Positions 39,562-48,342 of a stretch of 64,000 bases of DNA are shown piece after piece. A model generated the notes under the pieces. The model saw only the letters and a program-made list of their open reading frames with translations, was not told the origin of the DNA and searched no databases. The stretch's first letter is position 1; every line of letters starts with the position of its first letter. Both the position numbers and the translations under genes were made by a program. The stretch is from S015-6 sp964384945. GTDB lineage: Bacteria; Desulfobacterota; DSWW01. The DNA lies in assembly GCA_964384945.1 (NCBI GenBank), contig CAYLMK010000012.1, positions 1-64,000 on the forward strand, in the 5' to 3' direction.

Positions 39562-40832
39562 TCGAAGACGCGCCGGCTCTTCCGCAGGGTCCGGGGGAGA
39601 GAGCCGTAATCCATGATTTCCACCTCGCAGCGGACCAGGATCTTGTGGCGGATCCTGGATTCGATCGAGGCGGCCAGGCGCTTGTCATCTCCACGGCTTG
39701 CCTGCACTCCTCGCTCTACGCGCAACCGCATCTTCTCCCGGCCCGTCTCTTCCGTCCTCAGATGGATCTGGTATTCGCTTCCGATGCCTTCCACCGAGCT
39801 CAGGACATCTTCAATCTGGCTCGGGTAGATGTTGACCGCCCTGTAGATGAACATGTCGTCCGAGCGGCCCAGGATCCGGTCGTGCCTGGGAAATGGCACC
39901 CCGCACTCGCATTCCCCCTCCAGGATTCGCGTGATATCGTGGGTTCGGTACCGGATCAAAGGGCTCCCCTCCTTCCGGAGGGTTGTCACCACCAACTCCC
40001 CCTCCCGGCCCGGGGGGACCGGTTTGAGGGTCACGGGATCGAGAATCTCGAAAAGCAGGCGGTCGGCCCAGTAGTGGATCCCCTTGTGAAACCTGCAGTC
40101 CAGGCCGGTGCCCGGCCCGTAGACCTCCGTCAGCCCGTAGATGTCGAAAACGTGCTCGACGCCCATCAGTTCCTGGATGCGGGCCCGCATGGCATCGCTG
40201 TGCCGCTCCGCACCCATGATGATCTTCCGGACCTTGATCTTGGGCCCGAGCCCGCTTCTGTGGATCTCCTCGGCCAGCAGAAGCGCCATCGAGGCCGTGG
40301 CGCACAGGACCGTGGTCTCCATGTCCACCATGATTTCGCAGTGCATCTCCGCATTGGCAGGGCCGACGGGCACGGCCATGGCGCCGAAGCGCTCACAGCC
40401 GGCCTGGAACCCGGCGCCGGCGGTCCAAAGCCCGTACCCCACGGCGATCTGCACGCGATCCTCCAGGGTCAGACCGGCGAGCTCGTAGCACCGGGCGAAC
40501 ATGTCGGCCCAGAGGTCGACGTCCCCGGCCGTGTAGCAGAGGATCTTGCGTTTTCCCGTCGTGCCGGAAGAGGCATGGATGCGCACGATCCGGTCGAAAG
40601 GGACCGACCGGAGCGGAAAGGGGTACCCTGCCTGCAGGTCCTCCTTGTCCGTAAAAGGGAGTTCTTCGATTTGCTCCAGAGACCGAACCCCTTCGGGGGG
40701 AATGCCTGCGTCGTCGAGCTTCTTCCGGTACGCGGGGCAGTTCGCGTACGCGTGCCGAAGAGTCCAACGGAGTCCCTCGAACTGGATGGCTCGCAGCGTT
40801 TCGGGCGGGAGGTCTCGCGGGATAAAGCCCAT
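39444..40832 (-). CDS. Phenylacetate (arylacetate)-CoA ligase
   Basis: The 462-residue protein has the PaaK motif set: HASSGTTGKRKILCYT (86-101), FDIYGLTEVYGPGTG, PLIRYRTHDITRILEGECECG and the lid GRSDDMFIYRAVNIYPSQIE. It forms an aryl-acetyl-CoA via an adenylate. It follows iorA-iorB, 22 bases apart, a common arrangement in which 2-keto acids from aromatic amino acids are oxidised and the aryl acids are interconverted with their CoA esters. The C-terminal tail (about 40 residues, proline/serine-rich) lies over the end of the LuxR gene on the other strand and may be non-conserved. Confidence 0.88.
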   Translation of the reverse strand: MGFIPRDLPPETLRAIQFEGLRWTLRHAYANCPAYRKKLDDAGIPPEGVRSLEQIEELPFTDKEDLQAGYPFPLRSVPFDRIVRIHASSGTTGKRKILCYTAGDVDLWADMFARCYELAGLTLEDRVQIAVGYGLWTAGAGFQAGCERFGAMAVPVGPANAEMHCEIMVDMETTVLCATASMALLLAEEIHRSGLGPKIKVRKIIMGAERHSDAMRARIQELMGVEHVFDIYGLTEVYGPGTGLDCRFHKGIHYWADRLLFEILDPVTLKPVPPGREGELVVTTLRKEGSPLIRYRTHDITRILEGECECGVPFPRHDRILGRSDDMFIYRAVNIYPSQIEDVLSSVEGIGSEYQIHLRTEETGREKMRLRVERGVQASRGDDKRLAASIESRIRHKILVRCEVEIMDYGSLPRTLRKSRRVFDQREDPALRSIAPPSAEASPDPRKDAVPAPRPSDPKAPT

Positions 40833-40854
40833 GATGAAGGTTCCTTCCTGGGGG

Positions 40855-41418
40855 TCACGCAGCCCCGCGACCGGCCTCGAGGGCCCGGAGGCAAGACAGC
40901 AGCGTGTCTCTTCTGCCCGCGAATCTCTTCTCCAGGACCGACTTCAGGTCTTCGAAGGAGCAGAACAGGCGCTGTCCCTCCGGGCTTCTCCGTGAACCCT
41001 GCCCCAGAGCGAAGCCGAGCAGGACGAGATTCGCGGCCCTTGGATTTCCGGTTCTCTCGGCCAGAGCTTGCGCATCCAGGCAGAAGATGCGCGCACGGGA
41101 GACGGCTGTGTCCCCGGGTGTGCGGTTCGCCACGACCCAGGCGCCGGGCTTCAGGTAGCCGTCGAAGTGGGCGATGCTATCCTGTTCCAAGGCGATGAGA
41201 CCGTCCCCCCGGCCCGGCCGTATCATGGGGCTCGAGAAGCCCCCCACCTTCAGGTGAGATACGACCGTGCCTCCCCGCTGCGCCATGCCGTGGGTCTCGG
41301 ATGTGAGGACCGGCAGGTTCCTGGAAATGGCCGCCTCCGCCAGCAGGCGGGTCACGAAAAGGACGCCTTGTCCTCCGACACCGCCCACGAGGATCTGCTG
41401 CTTCGCCCCTCCCTTCAT
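40855..41418 (-). CDS. iorB: Indolepyruvate ferredoxin oxidoreductase beta subunit
   Basis: This 187-residue protein is the gamma/beta-domain subunit of 2-oxoacid:acceptor oxidoreductases: ILVGGVGGQGVLFVTRLLAEAA (9-30), SETHGMAQRGGTVVSHLK and a C-terminal helical part. It pairs with IorA to oxidise arylpyruvates to arylacetyl-CoA with reduction of ferredoxin. ATG 41418 overlaps the iorA stop by four bases. Length is normal. Confidence 0.92.
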   Translation of the reverse strand: MKGGAKQQILVGGVGGQGVLFVTRLLAEAAISRNLPVLTSETHGMAQRGGTVVSHLKVGGFSSPMIRPGRGDGLIALEQDSIAHFDGYLKPGAWVVANRTPGDTAVSRARIFCLDAQALAERTGNPRAANLVLLGFALGQGSRRSPEGQRLFCSFEDLKSVLEKRFAGRRDTLLSCLRALEAGRGAA

Positions 41419-43235
41419 CGATCTTCGCTTTCCGCCCGGATGTTGTGCTTGGGGCATACGTAGGCGCACACGCCGCACTCGATGCAGAGAAGCGGGTTTA
41501 TGTGAACGCGGTTCTCCGACGGGTCCAGGAAGAGGGCAGGGCACTCAAAATGGTCGATGCAGTAGCCGCATCCGTCGCAGGCCTCATCGATGCGTATCCG
41601 GACTTTGCCCGCCTTCTTCGCTGCGTGCGGAACCGCCAGGGGGCACGGATGCCGGGCGATGACCACGGCAGGCCCATGCGTCCGACAGTGCTGCAGGGCC
41701 TCGCGGAGGATCTCGGTCAATTTGTCGACCTTGTAAGGGTCCTCCACGCGGCAGAACGTGACGCCGCACCCCCGGACGACGCTCTCGATCTCCACGGCCT
41801 CGAGCGGTTCCCCCCCCGCTCCCCTGCCCGTGGCGGGCGTAGGCTGACTTCCCGTCATGGCGGTGGTTCCGTTGTCCAGGACGACCAGCGCAAAGGCCGC
41901 CCTCTGGTTGACTCCATCGATCAGGGCGGGGATGCCCGCATGAAAGAAGGTGGAGTCTCCGATCGTCGCCACGATGTCCCGGGGTTTCGTTTCTCCTTTG
42001 AAGGCGTGGTAGAAACCCTCCGCCTGCCCCACGGCCGCCCCCATGCAGAGCACAGTGTCCACGGCCCCCAGATTCAGCCCGAGGGTGTAACACCCGATGT
42101 CGCTGGTGTAGATCCCGCGGGGGGCAGCCTTCTTGATGGCGAAGAAGGCTGCTCGGTGGGGACAACCGGCACAGAGGGTCGGGCGCCTCCCCGCCGCGGT
42201 CCGCAAAGGCACGGCTGGGGCCTTGACGCCCGCGAAATCCGCGACGATCCGCTCCATGGCCTCCGGGAGCAGTTCCCCGACCCGCGGGACATCGTCGGTC
42301 AGCTTCCCTCGCACCCGCTCCCGCTGTGCGAGCTGCATCTCGATGACGGGTGAGGTTTCCTCCAGGACAAGGATTTCTTCGTACGCGCCAAGGAGGTGAT
42401 CGCGAAATCGTTTGTGAACAGGGTAGGGCTGCAGCACCTGATAGAAGGGGAGCCGGCTCCAGAGACCCATGTCTCTGAGAATCTCCGTCACATGCGCGGC
42501 CGCGACGCCCGAAGCGATGACCGCCCGCCTGCCTCTTGCCCGCGGATTCAGGCGTACCGGCCTCGTTTGCGGGTGCGCGGCGATCTTCTCGAGTTTTCCT
42601 TCGAGTTCCCGGTGGAGCACAAACCGGTATTTGGGTGTTGCCGCCCAGCGCTGAGGATTCCTTTCAAAGGCCGCCTTCCGGTCCGGGGCCCCAAGGCGGG
42701 CCATCCGGACGTCCTGCCTCGCATGGCAGACACGCGTTGTGGGCCGGAGCAGAACCGGAATTTGAAAGGTCTCGGAAACCTCGTACGCCAGGGCGACCAT
42801 GTCTCGGGCCTGCCCGGGCGACTGCGGGTCGAGGACCGGCATCTTGGCCATCATGGCCATGAGACGGCTGTCCTGCTCGGTCTGGGAGGAGTGCGGGCCC
42901 GGGTCGTCGGCGCTGATGACGACGAACCCGCCCCGCGTTCCCATGTAGGCCGCACTCATCAGCGGATCGGAGGCCACGTTGAGGCCGACCTGTTTCATAC
43001 TGACGGCCGTGCGCCGTCCCGCAATGCTGCCGGCGTAAGCAATCTCGAAGGCGACCTTCTCGTTGATCGCCCACTGTGCGTGAAGGGCGAGCTTGCACTC
43101 CGTCTTCCATGCTACCAGGGAGGAGAGGATTTCCGATGCAGGTGTGCCCGGATAGGAAGTCGCCAGGGTGCAGCCGTTCTCCACGAGGCCCCGTGCGATG
43201 GCCTCATTGCCGAGCATCAGTCTGATCTGTCTCAA
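41415..43235 (-). CDS. iorA: Indolepyruvate ferredoxin oxidoreductase alpha subunit
   Basis: The 606-residue subunit carries the pyrimidine-binding half (LGNEAIARGLVENG ... SYPGTPASEI), the TPP-binding half (CAGCPHRAAFFAIKK, IGDSTFFHAGIPALI, LDNGTTAMTGSQPTP) and two C-terminal 4Fe-4S clusters (CDGCGYCIDHFECPAL, CIECGVCAYVCP). I chose TTG 43235 because GGAGG lies ten bases before it, while the ATG at 43217 is 28 bases away; MRQIRLMLGNEAIARG also fits family N-termini. It is the first gene of iorA-iorB-ligase, driven by the promoter at 43275-43304. Reaction: arylpyruvate + CoA to arylacetyl-CoA + CO2 + reduced ferredoxin. Confidence 0.93.
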   Translation of the reverse strand: MRQIRLMLGNEAIARGLVENGCTLATSYPGTPASEILSSLVAWKTECKLALHAQWAINEKVAFEIAYAGSIAGRRTAVSMKQVGLNVASDPLMSAAYMGTRGGFVVISADDPGPHSSQTEQDSRLMAMMAKMPVLDPQSPGQARDMVALAYEVSETFQIPVLLRPTTRVCHARQDVRMARLGAPDRKAAFERNPQRWAATPKYRFVLHRELEGKLEKIAAHPQTRPVRLNPRARGRRAVIASGVAAAHVTEILRDMGLWSRLPFYQVLQPYPVHKRFRDHLLGAYEEILVLEETSPVIEMQLAQRERVRGKLTDDVPRVGELLPEAMERIVADFAGVKAPAVPLRTAAGRRPTLCAGCPHRAAFFAIKKAAPRGIYTSDIGCYTLGLNLGAVDTVLCMGAAVGQAEGFYHAFKGETKPRDIVATIGDSTFFHAGIPALIDGVNQRAAFALVVLDNGTTAMTGSQPTPATGRGAGGEPLEAVEIESVVRGCGVTFCRVEDPYKVDKLTEILREALQHCRTHGPAVVIARHPCPLAVPHAAKKAGKVRIRIDEACDGCGYCIDHFECPALFLDPSENRVHINPLLCIECGVCAYVCPKHNIRAESEDR

Positions 43236-43274
43236 GAAAGGGTTTCCTCCATCGATCCCTTCAAAAAAAACCAA

Positions 43275-43304
43275 AGTATAGGGAACCACCGGATGGCGGG
43301 TCAA
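43275..43304 (-). promoter_or_regulatory. Promoter of the iorAB operon
   Basis: TTGACC (43304-43299), 18 bases, TATACT (43280-43275) on the minus strand, 40 bases upstream of the TTG start. Confidence 0.65.
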
Positions 43305-43391
43305 GTCAATCCGGGGGGTGGACATCCCTGCCCGAGTATGGCAAAAAAAAAGCCCAAAACGCACGCAAAGCCGGCAGGAAGGGGCGCGAGC

Positions 43392-44327
43392 ATGATCAAG
43401 GTGGAAGACCTGACCAAGTATTACGGCGGCCTTTGTGCCGTCGACCATATCTCTTTTGAGATCCGCAAGGGCGAGATCCTCGGGCTGTTGGGTCCCAACG
43501 GGGCCGGGAAGTCCACAACGCTCAGGATCCTCACCTGTTTCCTGCAGCCCACATCGGGCAATGTCTATGTGAAAGACTACAACATCTTTGACCATCCGCT
43601 GGAGATCAAAGGGCTGATCGGATACCTTCCCGAAACGGCTCCTCTGTATCCCGAAATGCTCGTCTACGATTACCTTCGGTACGTTGCAGCCATCCGAGGG
43701 CTTCCCAAAGAAAAGCAGTTGCCGCGTATCAGGGAGATCTGTTCCCTGTGCGGACTTACGGACGTGATGCATCGCGCCATCGGCGAGCTGTCCAGGGGAT
43801 ACAGACAACGGGTGGGAATCGGGCATGCCATGCTGGCCGACCCGGAAATCCTCGTTCTGGACGAGCCCACGGCCGGGCTGGACCCGAACCAGATCGTGGA
43901 GATCCGCAACATCATCAAGGAGATCGGAAAAGAGAAGACCGTTGTGCTCTCCACGCACATCCTGAGCGAAGCGGAAGCGACCTGCGACCGGGTGGTGATC
44001 ATCAGCAAGGGGAAGATCGTCGCGGACGGCCCGACGGAATCGCTCAAGCAGGAGGCCGGCACCGCCTACGACATCCACCTTTCGCTGCAGGGGGCGGAAT
44101 TCGCGGACGTGAAGAAGACCCTTTCGGCCCTTTCGAACATCCGGGAGGTCTCCCGCGGGGAGGATACGGACCATACGATGCATCTCGTGCTTTCCTGCAA
44201 GGCAGGGGAAGACATCCGGGCCGATCTGTACGGGCTCATCAAACGGACGGACTGGTCTCTGCTGGAATTTCGGCGGGAGAGCCGCACCCTGGAGAACATT
44301 TTCAGAGAGCTGACAAAGGAAGGTTGA
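43392..44327 (+). CDS. ABC transporter ATP-binding protein (GldA-like)
   Basis: The 311-residue ATPase has Walker A GPNGAGKST (34-42), signature LSRGYRQRVGIG, Walker B ILVLDEPTAGLDP and the H-loop STHILSEAE. A C-terminal extension of about 90 residues follows the nucleotide domain. ATG 43392 has GGAAGGGG before it; an ATG at 43338 would add 18 basic residues. With the permease, GldG-like and DUF4340 genes it forms a four-gene operon like the gldA-gldFG system. The cargo is unknown; in Bacteroidota the relatives serve gliding motility, elsewhere envelope export. Confidence 0.9.
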   Translation: MIKVEDLTKYYGGLCAVDHISFEIRKGEILGLLGPNGAGKSTTLRILTCFLQPTSGNVYVKDYNIFDHPLEIKGLIGYLPETAPLYPEMLVYDYLRYVAAIRGLPKEKQLPRIREICSLCGLTDVMHRAIGELSRGYRQRVGIGHAMLADPEILVLDEPTAGLDPNQIVEIRNIIKEIGKEKTVVLSTHILSEAEATCDRVVIISKGKIVADGPTESLKQEAGTAYDIHLSLQGAEFADVKKTLSALSNIREVSRGEDTDHTMHLVLSCKAGEDIRADLYGLIKRTDWSLLEFRRESRTLENIFRELTKEG

Positions 44328-44328
44328 A

Positions 44329-45033
44329 ATGAGAGGCGTCCGGCAAGTCTTCAAGAGGGATTTCAAGGTCTACTTCACTTCTCCCATCGCCTACATCGTG
44401 ATCTCCATCTTTCTGATCCTTGCCGGGTGGTTCTTCTTTTCCACCTTCTTTCTTTTCAACCAGGCCGAGATGCGGTCCTTTTTCGGACTCCTGCCCGTCC
44501 TGTTCGCATTCATCGTGCCTGCCGTGACGATGCGGCTGTTCTCGGAGGAATTGAACACGGGCTCCTACGAGCTTTTGCTCACGTTGCCCGTGTCGGTTCC
44601 GGATGTGGTCATCGGGAAGTTCGCAGCCGCCGTCGCATTCGTCGGCCTGATGCTCGTACCCACCTTCTCGTACGGGGTTTTCATCTCCTTTCACGGAGAC
44701 CTGGACTGGGGGCCGGTCCTGGGAGGCTATCTCGGCGCCCTGCTCCTGGGGGCGGCTTTCGCGAGCGTGGGCCTCTTCGCCTCCTCCCTGACGAAGAACC
44801 AGATCATCGCCTTCATCATCGGAATGGCCGTATGTTTCTTCCTCACCCTGATCGACAAGATACTTTTCTTTCTGCCCGAGTCCGTGGTCGGCGTCTTCCA
44901 GTTTCTCGGGGCGGATTACCACTTTCAGAACGTCTCACGGGGCATACTGGATTCCAGGGATATCCTTTACTTCCTCAGTGTGTGCTTCGTCGCGCTTTAC
45001 GGAACCTATCTCGTCATCCAGGAGAAGAAGTGA
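44329..45033 (+). CDS. ABC-2 type permease (GldF-like)
   Basis: A 234-residue membrane protein with six hydrophobic segments, starting with KRDFKVYFTSPIAYIVISIFLILAG and the conserved MRLFSEELNTGSYELLLTLPVS loop that contacts the ATPase. It begins two bases after the ATPase stop. It is the channel half of the Gld-like transporter. Confidence 0.9.
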   Translation: MRGVRQVFKRDFKVYFTSPIAYIVISIFLILAGWFFFSTFFLFNQAEMRSFFGLLPVLFAFIVPAVTMRLFSEELNTGSYELLLTLPVSVPDVVIGKFAAAVAFVGLMLVPTFSYGVFISFHGDLDWGPVLGGYLGALLLGAAFASVGLFASSLTKNQIIAFIIGMAVCFFLTLIDKILFFLPESVVGVFQFLGADYHFQNVSRGILDSRDILYFLSVCFVALYGTYLVIQEKK

Positions 45034-45043
45034 GGTCCATGCG

Positions 45044-47239
45044 ATGTCCAAGGCGGGAAGGATGAGCAGGCACGTTCGATTCGCGATGTATGTCGCCGTG
45101 GTCGTGTTGCTGAACCTCGTCGGCAGCACCTTGTTCTTTCGGGTGGACCTGACGGCGAACAGGATGTTCTCCCTCTCCGAGGCCAGCCGGTCGGCGGTAG
45201 CCACCCTTTCCGAGCCCCTGACCGTGAAGGTGTTCTTCACCGGGCGGCTGCCGGCGCCTTACAACAACGTCGAGCGCTACCTCCGGGACCTGCTGGCGGA
45301 ATACGGCGTGGCGGGAAACCGCTATTTCAACTACCAGTTCTACACGCTCTCCGAAGAGAAGGGGGAGGAGGCGGACAGGAACCGGCAGATCGCCCAGGAC
45401 TACGGGATCCATCCCGTACAGATCCAGAAGTTCGAGCAGGACGAGGTGAGGTTTCAGAAGGCCTACATGGGTCTGGTAATGATCCACGGCGATTTGATCG
45501 AGACGATTCCGGCCATCACCTCCACGGAGGGGCTCGAATACAAGATCACGAGCAAGATCCGAAAGATGGCCAGCGAGATCAGCGCCTTGCTCCGCCTGGA
45601 AGAAAAGGTGCAGGTGCGCCTCTTCCTTTCTTCCTCCCTGCAGGTCGTGGGCCCGTACATGAACCTACCCGGTCTGGCCGAGGTGCCGCGGAAGGTGGAA
45701 GGCATCGTGGACAAGCTCAACGTGAGCCATTACGGAAAGCTTGCGTTCCTCTCCTTCGATCCCTCCCGGGACGAGCGGGCCGCCGAGGAGGCGCAGACCT
45801 ACAATTTGCTCAGGCTCCGATGGAGCGAGTTTCAGGACAGCCGCGGCAGGAAGATCCCCGCGGACCAGGGGGTTGCCGGGCTGGTCGTGCGCTGCGGAGA
45901 CCGGGTCGAGGGGATCGGTCTCATCCGCGTTACCAAAATCCCCATCTTCGGCACCCAGTACCAGCTCCTGGAGGAAAGGCCCCTGGAACAGGCGATCGCA
46001 GAGGCGGTGGAGAACGTGATCCAGGTGAACGAAGAGATCGGATACCTTTCCTCGCACGGGTGTCTCGAGCTCGCAGCGTCTCCCCTCCCGGGTCAGCAAG
46101 GCGAGAATTCGCTCGGGAATCTCTATGATCTCCTGCAAGAGGACTACAGCGTAAGAAAAGTCAACCTGAAAGAAGAGTCGATACCGGAAGGGCTTGCCTC
46201 CCTGATCATTGCAGGGCCGAAGGAAGAGTTCACGGAGGCCGAGCTTTACGAAATCGATCAGTACCTGATGCGAGGCAGGGGACTCCTCCTGTTCCTGGAC
46301 CGCTTCCGGGAGGTCCTTCCCGAGGATCCGAGCGCCCGGCCTTTCCGTCAGCAGCAACCCGTCCATGTCCCGCTCGACACCGGGCTCGAAAAGCTGCTCC
46401 AGGGTTACGGTGTCTCGGTCTCGCCGGCTTACGTCATGGACGAGAATTGCTTCAAGCAGCGGGTGCCCCAGCCGTTCGGCGGCGGGGAGAGGGCAATCTA
46501 CTATGCCCCGATCATCAAGAACGAGTCGATCAACAAAGAGGTCCGCTTTCTGAAAGATATCAAGGGGCTGGTCGTGTTGAAGGCCTCGCCGCTGGACATG
46601 GACGCCCGGAAGGCGGAGGAGCGCGGTTTGAAGGCCGTCCGCCTCCTCTCCTCCTCCGATCAGTCCTGGAGGATGAAGGGAAGGATCGACTTGAACCCCA
46701 TGTTCCTCAACCCGCCCGGCCCCCAGGAGGTGCGCAAGGCGGAAGCCCTCGCCTTGCTCTTGGAGGGCGGTTTCCCGAGCTATTTCGCAGACCGGCCCAT
46801 GCCGGAAAAAACCGCGCCTGCCGCAAAGGGCGAAGAGAAGGCGGAGGCAGGGAAGAAGAGAGGCAAGGAGTCGGACATCGATCTGACCAAGATCCTGGAT
46901 GCGGAAACCACGGTCCGCGCGGGGAAGCCCGGCAAGGTCTTTCTCGTGGGCACCTCGGAGATTCTCAAAGACAATTTGATCGACAAGGAGGGGAAGAACC
47001 CGAACGCCCAATTCGTGATGAACGTCGTCGATGCCTTGAACGGCCGGGAATCCTATGCGCTCATGCGAACCAAGACGCAGCGCTTCAATCCGCTGCGCGA
47101 TATCGATCCGGGGACCAAGGTGATCATCAAGTCGTTCAACGTGGCCGGCCTGCCCGTCCTCGTCGTCCTCGCAGGGCTTCTCGTGTGGATGCGACGGGTG
47201 GCCAGAAAGCGGATGATTCAGAACATGTTCGCCAAGTAG
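45044..47239 (+). CDS. GldG-like ABC-transporter auxiliary protein
   Basis: The 731-residue protein has an N-terminal membrane helix (FAMYVAVVVLLNLVGSTLFF), a long extracytoplasmic region starting with VDLTANRMFSLSEASRSAVATL, a signature of the Gldg/IFT52-like family, and a C-terminal helix (GLPVLVVLAGLLVWMRR). A lysine/glutamate-rich linker lies near residues 590-620. It starts 11 bases after the permease stop; an ATG at 45062 is possible. It likely works as the periplasmic partner of the transporter. Confidence 0.85.
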   Translation: MSKAGRMSRHVRFAMYVAVVVLLNLVGSTLFFRVDLTANRMFSLSEASRSAVATLSEPLTVKVFFTGRLPAPYNNVERYLRDLLAEYGVAGNRYFNYQFYTLSEEKGEEADRNRQIAQDYGIHPVQIQKFEQDEVRFQKAYMGLVMIHGDLIETIPAITSTEGLEYKITSKIRKMASEISALLRLEEKVQVRLFLSSSLQVVGPYMNLPGLAEVPRKVEGIVDKLNVSHYGKLAFLSFDPSRDERAAEEAQTYNLLRLRWSEFQDSRGRKIPADQGVAGLVVRCGDRVEGIGLIRVTKIPIFGTQYQLLEERPLEQAIAEAVENVIQVNEEIGYLSSHGCLELAASPLPGQQGENSLGNLYDLLQEDYSVRKVNLKEESIPEGLASLIIAGPKEEFTEAELYEIDQYLMRGRGLLLFLDRFREVLPEDPSARPFRQQQPVHVPLDTGLEKLLQGYGVSVSPAYVMDENCFKQRVPQPFGGGERAIYYAPIIKNESINKEVRFLKDIKGLVVLKASPLDMDARKAEERGLKAVRLLSSSDQSWRMKGRIDLNPMFLNPPGPQEVRKAEALALLLEGGFPSYFADRPMPEKTAPAAKGEEKAEAGKKRGKESDIDLTKILDAETTVRAGKPGKVFLVGTSEILKDNLIDKEGKNPNAQFVMNVVDALNGRESYALMRTKTQRFNPLRDIDPGTKVIIKSFNVAGLPVLVVLAGLLVWMRRVARKRMIQNMFAK

Positions 47240-47262
47240 CAAGAAGCCACGGGGGCAATGGG

Positions 47263-48222
47263 ATGAAACGGAAAATCGAAGCGATTCTTCTCGGCCTGGT
47301 CATTGCGGCCCTGACCGCCTATCTGCTCTTTTCGAGGGAAGACGGGACCCACTACAGCCTTCCCGAGCTTCCGCGGATCGACAAAGGGCAGATTACGCGC
47401 ATCACGATCCGCAAGGGCGGCTCCGGCCTCGAGCTCAAACGAGACGCTGAGGGCTGGCGGATTCTTCCGGAAGGCTACCCGGCGGACGAAAGGGCGGTGG
47501 ACCGCATGCTGGAGACCCTGAGCGGCCTCCGCCTGACCGCGATGGCTTCCACATCGGAAAACGATTCCCTCTTCGATCTGGATGAGGCCTCCTGTGTACA
47601 AGTCGCCGCCTTTCGGGGTGACGACCGCCTGGTGGAAATCCGTATCGGCAAGGCCGCCCCCACCTACCGGCACACCTTCGTGAAACTCCTCGATGACAGC
47701 CGTGTCTACCACGCGGAAAAGAATTTCCGCAGCGACTTCGACAAGGATGTCTCCTCCCTCCGGGACAAGCAGGTGCTCAGGATTGATGAAGAGGTTTCCG
47801 AAATCATCCTGACCGCCGCAGGGGGAAAACCCTTGCACATCCTGCGAACCGCGGCTCCCACGGATGTCGATCCGACCGCGGACAACGGAACGGCCGAGGC
47901 GGAAGGGTCCGCTCCCGGCGCCGCGCGGTGGGAAACCATCGAGGGAATGCCGCTCGAAGAAAAGGAGGTCGACAACCTCGTCAAGACGTTATCCAACCTT
48001 CAGTGCGACGGCTATCTCGAGGAAGGCAAGGCGGATCTGGGGGCCCCCACGTTTTCGGCTTCCTTGAAGGGAAGCAAGAACTACGAACTCTCTCTTTACG
48101 GGCAGAAGGACGGAAAGACGATCGCCACCTCATCGGAAAGCGAGTATCCGTTCCTCATCGCGGACTGGAAGGCGACGAGGATCAAGAAAAACCCTGAGGG
48201 TCTGCTGAAGAAGAAGGATTGA
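47263..48222 (+). CDS. DUF4340 membrane-anchored protein
   Basis: The 319-residue protein has a single N-terminal helix (AILLGLVIAALTAYLLF) and a soluble DUF4340 region made of repeated beta-rich units: ITRITIRKGGSGLELKRDAEGWRI and EIILTAAGGKPLHIL begin similar modules, and MPLEEKEVDNLVKTLSNL mirrors YPADERAVDRMLETLSGL. DUF4340 proteins accompany GldG-like transporters. It is the last gene of the operon, 24 bases after the GldG-like stop. Confidence 0.85.
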   Translation: MKRKIEAILLGLVIAALTAYLLFSREDGTHYSLPELPRIDKGQITRITIRKGGSGLELKRDAEGWRILPEGYPADERAVDRMLETLSGLRLTAMASTSENDSLFDLDEASCVQVAAFRGDDRLVEIRIGKAAPTYRHTFVKLLDDSRVYHAEKNFRSDFDKDVSSLRDKQVLRIDEEVSEIILTAAGGKPLHILRTAAPTDVDPTADNGTAEAEGSAPGAARWETIEGMPLEEKEVDNLVKTLSNLQCDGYLEEGKADLGAPTFSASLKGSKNYELSLYGQKDGKTIATSSESEYPFLIADWKATRIKKNPEGLLKKKD

Positions 48223-48230
48223 CGGGCCCC

Positions 48231-48255
48231 TCCTTCGGGACGCCTCCCGGAAGGA
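48231..48255 (+). terminator. Hairpin after the Gld-like operon
   Basis: TCCTTCGGG (48231-48239) pairs with CCCGGAAGGA (48246-48255), one base bulged, nine bases after the DUF4340 stop. No T-tract follows, so its termination strength is uncertain. Confidence 0.4.
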
Positions 48256-48342
48256 CCTGCTGAGCGTGGGCCGTTTCCGGTCAGGACTCGATTGTCCCCC
48301 CGCAGTCCGCGGTTCCCTCTCGGATGGTTGGTTCGCTGGGGG

